DNA of 64,000 nucleotides from Streptomyces hygroscopicus subsp. hygroscopicus (GTDB lineage Bacteria > Actinomycetota > Actinomycetes > Streptomycetales > Streptomycetaceae), in the NCBI RefSeq assembly GCF_030269125.1, contig NZ_BSSM01000010.1, positions 62,001-126,000 on the forward strand. The letters run 5' to 3'. A program made the position numbers and the translations under genes. Under the pieces are notes generated by a model. It saw only the letters and a list, made by a program, of their open reading frames with translations, searched no databases and was not told the origin of the DNA. Shown here one piece after another: positions 42,051-50,986 of the stretch (positions within the stretch are counted from its first letter, which is position 1; each line of letters starts with the position of its first letter).

Positions 42051-43031
42051 TCAGGCGAGCCGGATCCGCGGGTCGATGAGGGCGTAGACGGCGTCGACGA
42101 CGATGTTGAAGACCACGATCGCGCCGGCCGACAGCAGGGTCACACCCAGGACCATGGGCAGGTCGCTCTTGTTGACGGCGTCCAGCGCGAGCCGGCCGAC
42201 GCCCTGGAGGCTGAAGACGGACTCGGTGATGATCGCGCCGCCGATGAGCGTGGCGAGGTCGATGCCGAAGATGGTGACGATCGGACCCATCGCGCCGCGC
42301 CAGGCGAACCGGAAGAAGACGGTGCGGCGGGACAGGCCCTTGGCGCGGGCCGTGCGCACGTAGTCCTCGCTCAGCGTCTCGACCAGCTGGGAGCGCGACA
42401 TACGCGTGTAGTTGGCGGTCCAGATCAGCGCCAGCACCAGCCACGGCAGCAGCAGGCCGGAGGCCCACTCGGCCGGGTTGTCGGTGAGCGGGGTGTACGA
42501 CGGGTTGTCGAGGATGCCGAGCTTCGCGACGAGGAAGTACATCGCGATGTAGCCGACGAAGTAGATCTGCAGCGAGGAGGCGATCAGCGAGCCGGAACTG
42601 GCCAGCTTGTCCTGCCACTTGCCCTGCTTGACGGCGGCGATCATGCCCGCGCCGACACCGAAGATGATGAAGACGACGGCGGAGCCGAAGGCGAGCGAGA
42701 GCGTCAGCGGCAGCCGGTCCAGGATGGTGCCGAGGACGGGCTGGCGGTTGGCGAACGAGTAGCCGAGGCAGGGCGCGGCGCAGTCGCCGAAGTCGCCGTA
42801 GCTGCGGCCGACGAAGATGCCCTTCAGCCAGTACCAGTACTGGACCGGGACCGGGTGGTCGATGCCCAGGTTGTGCCGGACCTGCTTGAGCATGTCGGGC
42901 GTGCAGTTCTTGCCGCACGACATCATGGCGGGGTCACGCGGAATGGCGTAGAAGAGCCAGAAGGTGACGGCGCTGATGACCAGCAGGATGACCAGCGCGC
43001 CGAGGATTCGGCGAACAAGGAAGCGGAGCAT
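42051..43031 (-). CDS. Peptide ABC transporter permease, DppB/OppB type (operon 2)
   Basis: This 326-residue protein is exactly the length of its operon 1 paralogue. It opens MLRFLVRRILGALVILLVIS, has Cys pairs in the first external loop (CGKNC, CAAPC), and the EAA loop RTARAKGLSRRTVFFRFAWR. It has six membrane helices. It lies behind a strong hairpin that separates it from the binding-protein gene, so its expression is probably set below that of the binding protein. Confidence 0.92.
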   Translation of the reverse strand: MLRFLVRRILGALVILLVISAVTFWLFYAIPRDPAMMSCGKNCTPDMLKQVRHNLGIDHPVPVQYWYWLKGIFVGRSYGDFGDCAAPCLGYSFANRQPVLGTILDRLPLTLSLAFGSAVVFIIFGVGAGMIAAVKQGKWQDKLASSGSLIASSLQIYFVGYIAMYFLVAKLGILDNPSYTPLTDNPAEWASGLLLPWLVLALIWTANYTRMSRSQLVETLSEDYVRTARAKGLSRRTVFFRFAWRGAMGPIVTIFGIDLATLIGGAIITESVFSLQGVGRLALDAVNKSDLPMVLGVTLLSAGAIVVFNIVVDAVYALIDPRIRLA

Positions 43032-43084
43032 GGGGCGTGACTTTCCGGACGGGGCGCCGTCGCCGGGATAAGGGGTGGGCCGTA

Positions 43085-43113
43085 GGGGGGCGGCCAGATC
43101 GTGGCCGCCCCCC
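43085..43113 (-). terminator. Strong intercistronic hairpin between binding protein and permease B (operon 2)
   Basis: A perfect 12-bp GC stem (43085-43096 with 43102-43113) with loop GATCG lies 18 bases after the binding-protein stop on the minus strand. There is no T-tract, so it may stabilise the upstream mRNA or cause partial termination, which would explain excess binding protein over permease. Confidence 0.7.
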
Positions 43114-43130
43114 CGGTGGGTACTACACGG

Positions 43131-44891
43131 TTACTTCATCGCGTACAGCTTGGTGAGCGCGACGCAGGTGTTGCCCGGGTCGTACACGACGTTGCCGACC
43201 TTGGAGCCGTGCATCCAGTTGCGGATGGCGTGGTAGTCCGGGACCACCGGCGCGATCTCCATGATCTGGCGGTCGACCTCGCCCCAGGCCTTGTTGGCCT
43301 GCGTGACGTCCGCGATCTTGGAGGCGGCGTCGATCGCCTTGTTGACGCCCGGGTCGTTCAGCTGGGCGTAGTTGCTGCGGCCGTCGCCGATGTTCTTGCC
43401 GTCCCAGCAGGGGAAGAACACGGAGTAACCGTTCGGCCAGTCCGGGCTCCAGCCGGCCGCGAACAGGTCGTAGCCGTTGTCGATCTTGCCGATCTGGGTG
43501 TAGAAGGTCGACTTGTCGACCTGCTTGTTGACGACCTGGAAGCCCGCCGCCTCCAGCGCGTTCTTGATGGCCACGGCGGTCTTCACGGCCGTGTCCGACG
43601 CCTGGTAGGCGATGACGAGCTTCTGGCCGACCTTGCCGGCCTCCTTCAGCAGGGCCTTCGCCTTGGCCGGGTCGCCACCGGGCTTCTTCTCGGTGCCGTA
43701 GAGGTCGAACTTCTCGTAGCCGGGGGTGACCGGGCTGAGGATCGTGGTCGCGATCGCGGTGCTGGCCGCGCCACCGCGGATGGTCTGCAGCTGCTGGTGC
43801 GGCCACGCGTAGTTGATGGCCTGGCGGACCTTGACGTCCTTGATCCGGGTCATGTTGATCGGCCAGTAGTAGGTGACCGTGTCGACCTGGGTCAGGACGC
43901 GCTTCTTCAGCGTGGCGTTGGTCATGACCTGCGCGATGCGCTCGGGCGCGACCTCGTTGAAGATCGACATCGCGTACTGGTCGTTGCCCTTGTCCGCGAT
44001 GTAGCGGTCGGTGGAGGCGACCAGCTCGAAGCCGAACTGGAAGACGAACTTGTCCGGGTACGCGTTGCGGATCGGGTCCGTCTTCGGGTCCCAGTGGTCG
44101 TTGCGCACGTAGGTCAGCGACTTGCCGATGTCACGGCTGCCGATCCGGTAGGGGCCGAGCGCGAACGGCTGCTTGTCGTACTTCTCCTTGGTGTCGTGCT
44201 TCTTGTTCACGAGACCGTAGCCCGGCATGGCGAGCGTGTAGTTGAAGTCCGTGCGGGCCTCGGTCAGGTTGAAGGTGACCGTGTTGCCCGAGATCTCGAG
44301 CGAGTCGAGGTGCTTGCCGTCGTAGGGGCCCTTGTACTTGTCGCCGCCGACCATCCACTGCTGCACGTAGCGCGGGCCCTCGGTCACGAAGGACGCGAAG
44401 AGGCGCTCGAACGTGTGGCGGACGTCGTCCATGGAGAGGGCGGAGCCGTCCTCCCACTTGATGCCGTCCTTGATGGTGAACGTCCAGGTCTTGCCGCCGT
44501 TCTTCATCGTGCCGGCGTCCGTGGCGACGTCGCCGACGAGGATGGCGCCACCCTTGTCGTCCACCTTGTAGCCGGTCAGACCGCGCAGGATCGGGCGGGT
44601 GATGGCACCCTCGGTCGCGACGTAGACCTGCGCCGGGTCCATGTGGTCCATGTCGAACTGGTCGAGCGAGTAGATCGTCCCGCCCTTGACCGCGCCCGGG
44701 ACCTCGGGGGCCGGACCCGTCGAGTCGGCCTTGGTGCCGACCGGGATGTTCATGGTCTTGGCGTCGCCGACCGACGGCACGTTCTTGTCGGTGCCGGAGT
44801 CGCTCTTCCCGCTGCTGCAGGCGCTCAGCACAGTCGTGGAGGCCGCGGCCACACCGGTGGCGATCAGGAAGTTTCTACGTGAAAAAGACAT
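43131..44891 (-). CDS. Peptide ABC transporter substrate-binding lipoprotein, Tat-type signal (operon 2)
   Basis: This 586-residue precursor starts MSFSRRNFLIATGVAAASTT and then VLSACSSG: a twin-arginine motif followed by a lipobox, so export by Tat and then lipidation are predicted. Family 5 features include GGTIYSLDQFDMDHMDPAQV, LSMDDVRHTFERLFASF, ALGPYRIGSRDIGKSLTYVR and, near the end, FAAGWSPDWPNGYSVFFPC. It is paralogous to the protein at 33420, which has a Sec signal. The ATG at 44891 is the start that gives the signal peptide; the open frame extends 54 bases further. Confidence 0.93.
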   Translation of the reverse strand: MSFSRRNFLIATGVAAASTTVLSACSSGKSDSGTDKNVPSVGDAKTMNIPVGTKADSTGPAPEVPGAVKGGTIYSLDQFDMDHMDPAQVYVATEGAITRPILRGLTGYKVDDKGGAILVGDVATDAGTMKNGGKTWTFTIKDGIKWEDGSALSMDDVRHTFERLFASFVTEGPRYVQQWMVGGDKYKGPYDGKHLDSLEISGNTVTFNLTEARTDFNYTLAMPGYGLVNKKHDTKEKYDKQPFALGPYRIGSRDIGKSLTYVRNDHWDPKTDPIRNAYPDKFVFQFGFELVASTDRYIADKGNDQYAMSIFNEVAPERIAQVMTNATLKKRVLTQVDTVTYYWPINMTRIKDVKVRQAINYAWPHQQLQTIRGGAASTAIATTILSPVTPGYEKFDLYGTEKKPGGDPAKAKALLKEAGKVGQKLVIAYQASDTAVKTAVAIKNALEAAGFQVVNKQVDKSTFYTQIGKIDNGYDLFAAGWSPDWPNGYSVFFPCWDGKNIGDGRSNYAQLNDPGVNKAIDAASKIADVTQANKAWGEVDRQIMEIAPVVPDYHAIRNWMHGSKVGNVVYDPGNTCVALTKLYAMK

Positions 44892-44971
44892 GCTGAGCCT
44901 GCCTATAGGGGTCGATTCGGACGGTCGTAACCAGCCGGACGCCATCGAGCCGGACCGGGTGGAAGGAAGTG

Positions 44972-46000
44972 CTACCGCTTGGACTTGGGGTCGAGCGCGT
45001 CACGCACGGAGTCGCCGAGCAGGTTGAAGGCGACCACGAAGAGCACCATCGAGATGCCCGGGAAGAGCATGAAGGTGAGGTCCTGGGAGTAGAACGTGGA
45101 TCCTCGAGCGATCATCACGCCCCAGTCCGGGGTCGGGTCGATGATGCCGACGCCGAGGAAGGACAGGCCGGCCTCCGTGGTCACGAGCGTCGGCAGCAGC
45201 AGAGTGCCCTGGATGATGATCGGTGTCCACAGGTTGGGCAGCAGCTCCTTGAACACGATGCGCATCGGAGACGCGCCCGTGACCTTCGCCGCCTCCACGA
45301 ACTCGCGCTCACGCAGGGCGAGTACCTGACCGCGCAGCAGACGCGCGATGGTGGCCCAGCCGAACGCGGTCAGCACCACGATCAGGGCGACGGCGCGCAG
45401 CCACGTCGGGATGTTGTCGTCGGGAGCGACGAAGATGCCGTAGACGACCGGCATGAACGCGATGAAGAACAGGGTGGACGGGAACGACAGCAGGATGTCG
45501 ATGACCCGACTGACGAGGTAGTCGGTCTTGCCGCCCAGGTAGCCGGCCGTGATGCCGACCACGACGCCCAGGGTGACGGTGAGGATCGTGGTGGCCACCG
45601 CGATGCCCAGCGACGTCCGGATGGCGTACAGCAGGAACGTGAACACGTCCCGGCCGAGCTGCGGCTCGACGCCGAACCAGAACTGCGAGCTCATGCCGCC
45701 GTTCGGGCCCGCGGGGTACGCGAACGCGTCCAGCAGGCTCGGGTCCTGGCTGGCGTACGTCGTGTACGGGTTCTTGCCGTACAGCTTGGCTATCAACGGC
45801 GCCGCGATCGCGATCACGAAGAAGAAGATCACGACATAGGCGGATATGACGCCCGTCTTGTCGCGCTTGAAGCGCTTCCAAGCGAGCCGCCCCGGAGAAC
45901 GGCTCTCACTGCCCTTCGGACCGCTCGAAGTGGTCGACTTCGTGACGGTCTCGTCGGTCACCTCAAGCGGGGTGGCCGCGGATGGAGTTGGGGAGGTCAT
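44972..46000 (-). CDS. Peptide ABC transporter permease, DppC/OppC type (operon 2)
   Basis: This 342-residue protein has an N-terminal cytoplasmic tail rich in Ser/Thr, then WKRFKRDKTGVISAYVVIFF, a long external loop and five more helices. The EAA loop is EAAKVTGASPMRIVFKELLP. The ATG follows caggagcacc. It is the first gene of operon 2 and is paralogous to the protein at 32234, with the same gene order downstream. Confidence 0.92.
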   Translation of the reverse strand: MTSPTPSAATPLEVTDETVTKSTTSSGPKGSESRSPGRLAWKRFKRDKTGVISAYVVIFFFVIAIAAPLIAKLYGKNPYTTYASQDPSLLDAFAYPAGPNGGMSSQFWFGVEPQLGRDVFTFLLYAIRTSLGIAVATTILTVTLGVVVGITAGYLGGKTDYLVSRVIDILLSFPSTLFFIAFMPVVYGIFVAPDDNIPTWLRAVALIVVLTAFGWATIARLLRGQVLALREREFVEAAKVTGASPMRIVFKELLPNLWTPIIIQGTLLLPTLVTTEAGLSFLGVGIIDPTPDWGVMIARGSTFYSQDLTFMLFPGISMVLFVVAFNLLGDSVRDALDPKSKR

Positions 46001-46473
46001 GGTGCTCCTGGCCCAAGGGAGGGTCTGATGACTCCGCAGGGCGCTCCCCTACGGGCTACGCCGGACTTTTTCAACGCAATTCATTCAAGGTCAATAAATT
46101 CTCGGCCGACTTGGGCTTGTCTTTACCTTCTTTGCCTCTGCTTGGCGAAACTGTAGCTACGCGGGTAGCGCGATGTAATCAATCCGTGCTTCACATCGGA
46201 CCAATCGGACTAATCGGGCAAGAAGTTCGTTATGCGGACGGTCGAGTGTCGAAATACGTACATCGACCGCTCCCAATCCAACGTTTCGGCAACGTTACGC
46301 GGAGATCTGTTGCGTGGGCCTTACAAGATCATCGACCCCCCGGGGGAGGGTGCCTGCAATCGGCCGACGTGTCCCTCTAAAGGTCCCTCAATCCGGTATT
46401 GCACATGCGGTATGTGTCGTATGAGCCGATATTGACCGGTAATGAATCCGGTGATCGCCAGGAGGAGGCGCCC
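46001..46473. promoter_or_regulatory. AT-rich divergent promoter region between operons 2 and 3
   Basis: These 473 bases are noticeably richer in A/T than the surroundings. They hold three 9-base direct repeats (ATCGGACCA, ATCGGACTA, ATCGGGCAA at 46195-46221), an inverted GCTAC/GTAGC pair just before them, and a pair of AACGTT boxes 11 bases apart (46280 and 46291). These are candidate regulator sites for the two divergent peptide-transporter operons. No gene with codon bias was found. Confidence 0.5.
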
Positions 46474-48093
46474 ATGCGGGGAGTGACGCGCGTCGGACGG
46501 GCCGCCTGCGCGATCGCCACCGGGCTGACGATGGCCGGATGCGGTGGTGGCGGAGGCTTCGGCGGGGCCGGGGTACTCACCTCCTCGTGGGGCGATCCGC
46601 AGAACCCCCTGGAGCCGGCCAACACCAACGAGGTCCAGGGCGGCAAGGTGCTCGACATGGTCTTCCGGGGCCTGAAGAAGTACGACCCCCGCACCGGCCG
46701 GGCCGTGAACATGCTCGCCGAGCGCATCAGCACCCCGGACTCGCGCACCTTCACCGTCACCGTCAAGGACGGCTGGCGGTTCAGCAACGGTGAGCCGGTC
46801 ACCGCCCGCTCCTTCGTGGACGCCTGGAACTACGGCGCGAGCCTGAGGAACAACCAGAAGGACGCGTACTTCTTCGGCTACATCGACGGCTACGACAAGG
46901 TCCACCCCGACAGCGGCCGGCAGAGCGCCGACACCCTGTCGGGGCTCACGGTGACCGGACCGAGGACCTTCACCGTCCGCCTGAACCAGAAGTTCGTCGG
47001 CTTCCCCGACACCCTCGGCTACGCCGCCTACGCGCCCCTGCCGCGCGTCTTCTTCACCGACCACGCGGGCTGGCTGCGCAAGCCGGTCGGCAACGGGCCC
47101 TACCGGATCGCGTCCTACGCCAAGGGCTCCGCGATGACGCTGAAGAAATGGAACGGCTACCCGGGCCCCGACCCCGCCCGCAACGAGGGCGTGACCCTGC
47201 TCGTCTACACCGACAGCAACACCGCGTACACCGACGTGCTGGCCGGCAACCTCGACCTCGTCGACGACGTGCCCGCCACCCAGCTCAAGAACGTCCGCAC
47301 CGACCTGGACGGCCGCTACATCAACACCCCGGCCGGCATCCTGCAGACCCTCGCCTTCCCCTACTACGACCCGAAGTGGAACACCGAGGGGGCGCGCAAG
47401 GTCCGCACCGGGCTGTCCATGGCGATCGACCGCGCGCAGATCACCGAGACCATCTTCCGCCGCACCCGCACCCCGGCCACCGACTGGACCTCCCCGGTCC
47501 TCGGCACGGCCGGCGGCTTCCAGGACGGGCTGTGCGGCCACGCCTGCGACTACGACCCGGCGGGGGCCCGCAGGCTCATCCGGGAGGGCGGCGGCATCCC
47601 CGGCGGCCGGCTGAAGATCACCTACAACGCGGACACCGGCTCGCACAAGCAGTGGGTGGACGCCGTGTGCAACTCCATCAACAACGCCCTCGGTGACGAC
47701 AAGGCGTGCGTCGGCAACCCCGTCGGCACCTTCGCCGACTTCCGCAACCAGATCGGGCAGCACCGGATGACCGGTCCCTTCCGGGCCGGCTGGCAGATGG
47801 ACTACCCGTTGATCCAGAACTTCCTCCAGCCGCTCTACTACACCGGCGCCTCCTCCAACGACGGCCGCTGGTCCGACGCGCGGTTCGACCGGCTGGTGGA
47901 CCGGGCCAACGCCGAGACCGACCGGGCGGCCTCCGTGCGGCTGTTCCAGGAGGCCGAGAAGGTCGTCCGCGACAACATGGCGGCCATCCCGCTCTGGTAC
48001 CAGAACGGCAGCGCCGGCTACACCGCCCGGCTCTCCCGGGTGACGCTCAACCCGTTCAGCGTGCCGGTCTACAACGAGATCAAGGTGGGCTGA
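46474..48093 (+). CDS. Peptide ABC transporter substrate-binding lipoprotein (operon 3)
   Basis: This 539-residue precursor has a lipoprotein signal ending LTMAGC followed by a Gly-rich stretch. The sequence STPDSRTFTVTVKDGWRFSN, then GEPVTARSFVDAWNYGASLR, and NGPYRIASYAKGSAMTLKKW place it in the OppA branch of family 5, which often carries peptides longer than two residues. Cys pairs (CGHAC, VCN-KACVG) may form disulphides. The ATG has a strong site (ggaggagg). It is more distant from the binding proteins of operons 1 and 2 than they are from each other. Confidence 0.93.
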   Translation: MRGVTRVGRAACAIATGLTMAGCGGGGGFGGAGVLTSSWGDPQNPLEPANTNEVQGGKVLDMVFRGLKKYDPRTGRAVNMLAERISTPDSRTFTVTVKDGWRFSNGEPVTARSFVDAWNYGASLRNNQKDAYFFGYIDGYDKVHPDSGRQSADTLSGLTVTGPRTFTVRLNQKFVGFPDTLGYAAYAPLPRVFFTDHAGWLRKPVGNGPYRIASYAKGSAMTLKKWNGYPGPDPARNEGVTLLVYTDSNTAYTDVLAGNLDLVDDVPATQLKNVRTDLDGRYINTPAGILQTLAFPYYDPKWNTEGARKVRTGLSMAIDRAQITETIFRRTRTPATDWTSPVLGTAGGFQDGLCGHACDYDPAGARRLIREGGGIPGGRLKITYNADTGSHKQWVDAVCNSINNALGDDKACVGNPVGTFADFRNQIGQHRMTGPFRAGWQMDYPLIQNFLQPLYYTGASSNDGRWSDARFDRLVDRANAETDRAASVRLFQEAEKVVRDNMAAIPLWYQNGSAGYTARLSRVTLNPFSVPVYNEIKVG

Positions 48094-48098
48094 GCCGC

Positions 48099-49022
48099 GT
48101 GGGCCGCTACGTCGCGAGGCGACTGCTCCAGATGATCCCGGTCTTCGTCGGGGCCACCCTGCTGATCTTCCTCATGGTCAACGTGATGGGCGATCCGATC
48201 GCGGGCCTGTGCGGCGAGCGCGCCTGCGACCCGGCGACCGCCGCCCAGCTCAAGCGCGAGTTCGGCCTCGACCAGCCGCTGTGGCGCCAGTACGCCACCT
48301 ATATGGGAAACGTCTTCACCGGCGACTTCGGCACGGCGTTCAACGGCCAGCCGGTCACCGAGCTGATGGCGGCGGCGTTCCCGGTCACCATCCGGCTCAC
48401 CGTCGTGGCCGTCCTCCTCGAGATCGTCATCGGCATCGCGCTCGGCGTCGTCACCGGCCTGCGGCGCGGCCGGCCCGTCGACACGGGCGTGCTGCTGGCC
48501 ACCCTGGTCGTCATCTCCGTGCCCACCTTCGTCACCGGCCTGCTGCTGCAACTGCTGCTCGGCGTCGCCTGGGGCTGGATCAGACCGTCCGTCTCGCCGG
48601 CCGCGACCTTCGGGGAACTGATCGTGCCGGGGCTGGTCCTCGCCTCCGTCTCGCTCGCCTACGTCACCCGGCTCACCCGTACCTCCATCGCGGAGAACAG
48701 GCGCTCCGACTACGTGCGCACCGCGACCGCCAAGGGCCTGCCCCGACGCCGTGTCATCACCCGCCACCTGCTGCGCAACTCGCTGATCCCGGTGGTCACC
48801 TTCATCGGCACCGACATCGGGGCGCTGATGGGCGGCGCGATCGTCACCGAGCGGATCTTCAACATCCACGGCGTCGGCTACCAGCTCTACCAGGGCATCC
48901 TGCGCCAGAACACCCAGACGGTCGTCGGCTTCGTGACCGTCCTCGTGCTGGTGTTCCTGCTCGCCAACCTCCTCGTCGACCTCCTGTACGCCGTACTCGA
49001 CCCGAGGATCCGCTATGCCTGA
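48099..49022 (+). CDS. Peptide ABC transporter permease, DppB/OppB type (operon 3)
   Basis: This protein has 307 residues from GTG 48099, five bases after the binding-protein stop. It opens MGRYVARRLLQMIPVFVGAT, has six membrane helices and the EAA loop RTATAKGLPRRRVITRHLLR. It lacks the long first loop of the operon 1 and 2 permeases and is a standard short OppB. It overlaps the next gene by eight bases. Confidence 0.92.
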   Translation: MGRYVARRLLQMIPVFVGATLLIFLMVNVMGDPIAGLCGERACDPATAAQLKREFGLDQPLWRQYATYMGNVFTGDFGTAFNGQPVTELMAAAFPVTIRLTVVAVLLEIVIGIALGVVTGLRRGRPVDTGVLLATLVVISVPTFVTGLLLQLLLGVAWGWIRPSVSPAATFGELIVPGLVLASVSLAYVTRLTRTSIAENRRSDYVRTATAKGLPRRRVITRHLLRNSLIPVVTFIGTDIGALMGGAIVTERIFNIHGVGYQLYQGILRQNTQTVVGFVTVLVLVFLLANLLVDLLYAVLDPRIRYA

Positions 49023-49995
49023 ACAGCCGTACGAGCCCGAGGGCGCCATCGCCGGCACCGGCATGGGCGGTGCCATGGACCTCGGCGCGAGCGAGGCGAC
49101 CACGCTGGAGCGGGCGCCCGGCGGGCCGCCGGGCGCCGGGCCCGCCGGCAAGCCCCGCTCGCTGTGGTCCGACGCCTGGCGGGACCTGCGCCGCAACCCC
49201 GTCTTCCTGCTGTCGGCCCTGGTCATCCTCTTCCTGGTGTTCGTCTCCCTGTGGCCCTCGGCGATCGCCTCGGGCAGCCCGCTCGGCTGCGACCTGGCCA
49301 AGTCCCAGGACGGCCCCGGGCCCGGCGCGCCCTTCGGGTACGACGGGCAGGGCTGCAACGTCTACACACGCACCGTCTACGGTGCCCGTACGTCCGTCAC
49401 GGTCGGCGTCCTGGCCACCCTGGGGGTCGCGGTGCTCGGGTCCGTCCTCGGCGGTCTGGCGGGCTATTTCGGCGGCTGGTGGGACGCGCTGCTGTCCCGG
49501 GTCACCGACATCTTCTTCGCCATCCCCGTCGTCCTCGGCGGGCTGGTGCTGCTGTCCGTGGTCACCAGCAACACGGTCTGGCCGGTGATCGGCTTCATGG
49601 TGCTGCTCGGCTGGCCGCAGATCTCCCGCATCGCGCGCGGCTCGGTCATCACCGCCCGCCAGCACGACTACGTCCAGGCGGCCCGCGCCCTCGGGGCCTC
49701 CGACTCCCGCATCCTGCTGCGCCACATCGCCCCGAACGCGGTCGCCCCGGTCATCGTCGTCGCGACCATCGCGCTCGGCACCTACATCTCCCTGGAGGCG
49801 ACCCTGTCCTACCTGGGGGTGGGCCTGAAGCCGCCCAGCGTCTCCTGGGGGATCGACATCTCCGCCGCCTCCCCCTACATCCGCAACGCCCCGCACGCCC
49901 TGCTGTGGCCCTCGGGCGCCCTCGCCGTCACCGTCCTGGCCTTCATCATGCTCGGCGACGCGGTGCGCGACGCCCTCGACCCCAGGCTGAGGTGA
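49015..49995 (+). CDS. Peptide ABC transporter permease, DppC/OppC type (operon 3)
   Basis: This 326-residue protein has an N-terminal 40-residue Gly/Pro/Ala-rich cytoplasmic tail, then DAWRDLRRNPVFLLSALVIL. The EAA loop reads QAARALGASDSRILLRHIAP. It is followed after seven bases by the D-type ATPase. Helices and loop order are typical for OppC. Confidence 0.92.
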   Translation: MPEQPYEPEGAIAGTGMGGAMDLGASEATTLERAPGGPPGAGPAGKPRSLWSDAWRDLRRNPVFLLSALVILFLVFVSLWPSAIASGSPLGCDLAKSQDGPGPGAPFGYDGQGCNVYTRTVYGARTSVTVGVLATLGVAVLGSVLGGLAGYFGGWWDALLSRVTDIFFAIPVVLGGLVLLSVVTSNTVWPVIGFMVLLGWPQISRIARGSVITARQHDYVQAARALGASDSRILLRHIAPNAVAPVIVVATIALGTYISLEATLSYLGVGLKPPSVSWGIDISAASPYIRNAPHALLWPSGALAVTVLAFIMLGDAVRDALDPRLR

Positions 49996-50002
49996 CGGCG
50001 CC

Positions 50003-50986
50003 ATGCTGCTCGACGTCCGCGATCTGCGCGTGGAGTTCAGGACCCGGGACGGGATCTCCCGGGCCGTCAACGGGGTGTCGTGCACCGTGGACGCGGGGGA
50101 GACCCTCGCGGTGCTCGGCGAGTCCGGCTCGGGCAAGTCGGTGACCGCGCAGGCCGTGATGGGGATCCTCGACATGCCGCCGGGGCGGATCACCGGCGGG
50201 GAGATCCTCTTCCGGGGCCGGGACCTGCTGCGGATGAAGGAGGAGGAACGGCGGCGGCTGCGGGGCGCCGGGATGGCGATGATCTTCCAGGACGCGCTGT
50301 CGGCCCTCAACCCGGTGCTGTCGGTGGGCGACCAGCTCGGCGAGCTGTTCGTGGTGCACCGGGGGATGTCGCGAAAGGCCGCGCGGGCGAAGGCGGTCGA
50401 CCTGATGGAGCGGGTGCGCATCCCGGGCGCCGCCCAGCGGGTGCGCGACTACCCCCACCAGTTCTCCGGGGGCATGCGCCAGCGCATCATGATCGCCATG
50501 GCGCTGGCCCTGGAGCCCGCGCTGGTCATCGCCGACGAGCCGACCACCGCCCTCGACGTCACCGTGCAGGCGCAGGTCATGGACCTGCTCGCGGAGTTGC
50601 GGCGCGAGTACCGGATGGGGCTCGTCCTCATCACCCACGACCTGGGCGTGGTGGCGGACGTCGCCGACCGGATCGCGGTGATGTACGCCGGCCGGATCGT
50701 GGAGTCGGCGCCGGTGCGCGACATCTACAAGGCGCCCGCCCACCCCTACACGCGCGGCCTGCTGGACTCCATCCCGCGCCTGGACCTCAAGGGGCGGGAG
50801 CTGTACGCCATCAAGGGCCTGCCGCCGAACCTGTCGCGCATCCCCCCGGGCTGCTCCTTCCATCCGCGCTGCCCGATGGCCCGGGACGTCTGCCGCACCG
50901 ACGTGCCCCCGCTGTACGAGGTGTCCGGGGACCGCGGCAGCGCCTGCCACTTCTGGAGGGAGTGCCTGGATGGCGGCGAGCAGTGA
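50003..50986 (+). CDS. Peptide ABC transporter ATP-binding protein, DppD/OppD type (operon 3)
   Basis: This 327-residue ATPase has GESGSGKSVTAQAVMGI (Walker A), FSGGMRQRIM (signature), LVIADEPTTALDVTVQAQ (Walker B) and the C-terminal GCSFHPRCPM Cys motif. It overlaps the F-type ATPase gene by 17 bases, so the two are probably made in a fixed ratio. Confidence 0.93.
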   Translation: MLLDVRDLRVEFRTRDGISRAVNGVSCTVDAGETLAVLGESGSGKSVTAQAVMGILDMPPGRITGGEILFRGRDLLRMKEEERRRLRGAGMAMIFQDALSALNPVLSVGDQLGELFVVHRGMSRKAARAKAVDLMERVRIPGAAQRVRDYPHQFSGGMRQRIMIAMALALEPALVIADEPTTALDVTVQAQVMDLLAELRREYRMGLVLITHDLGVVADVADRIAVMYAGRIVESAPVRDIYKAPAHPYTRGLLDSIPRLDLKGRELYAIKGLPPNLSRIPPGCSFHPRCPMARDVCRTDVPPLYEVSGDRGSACHFWRECLDGGEQ

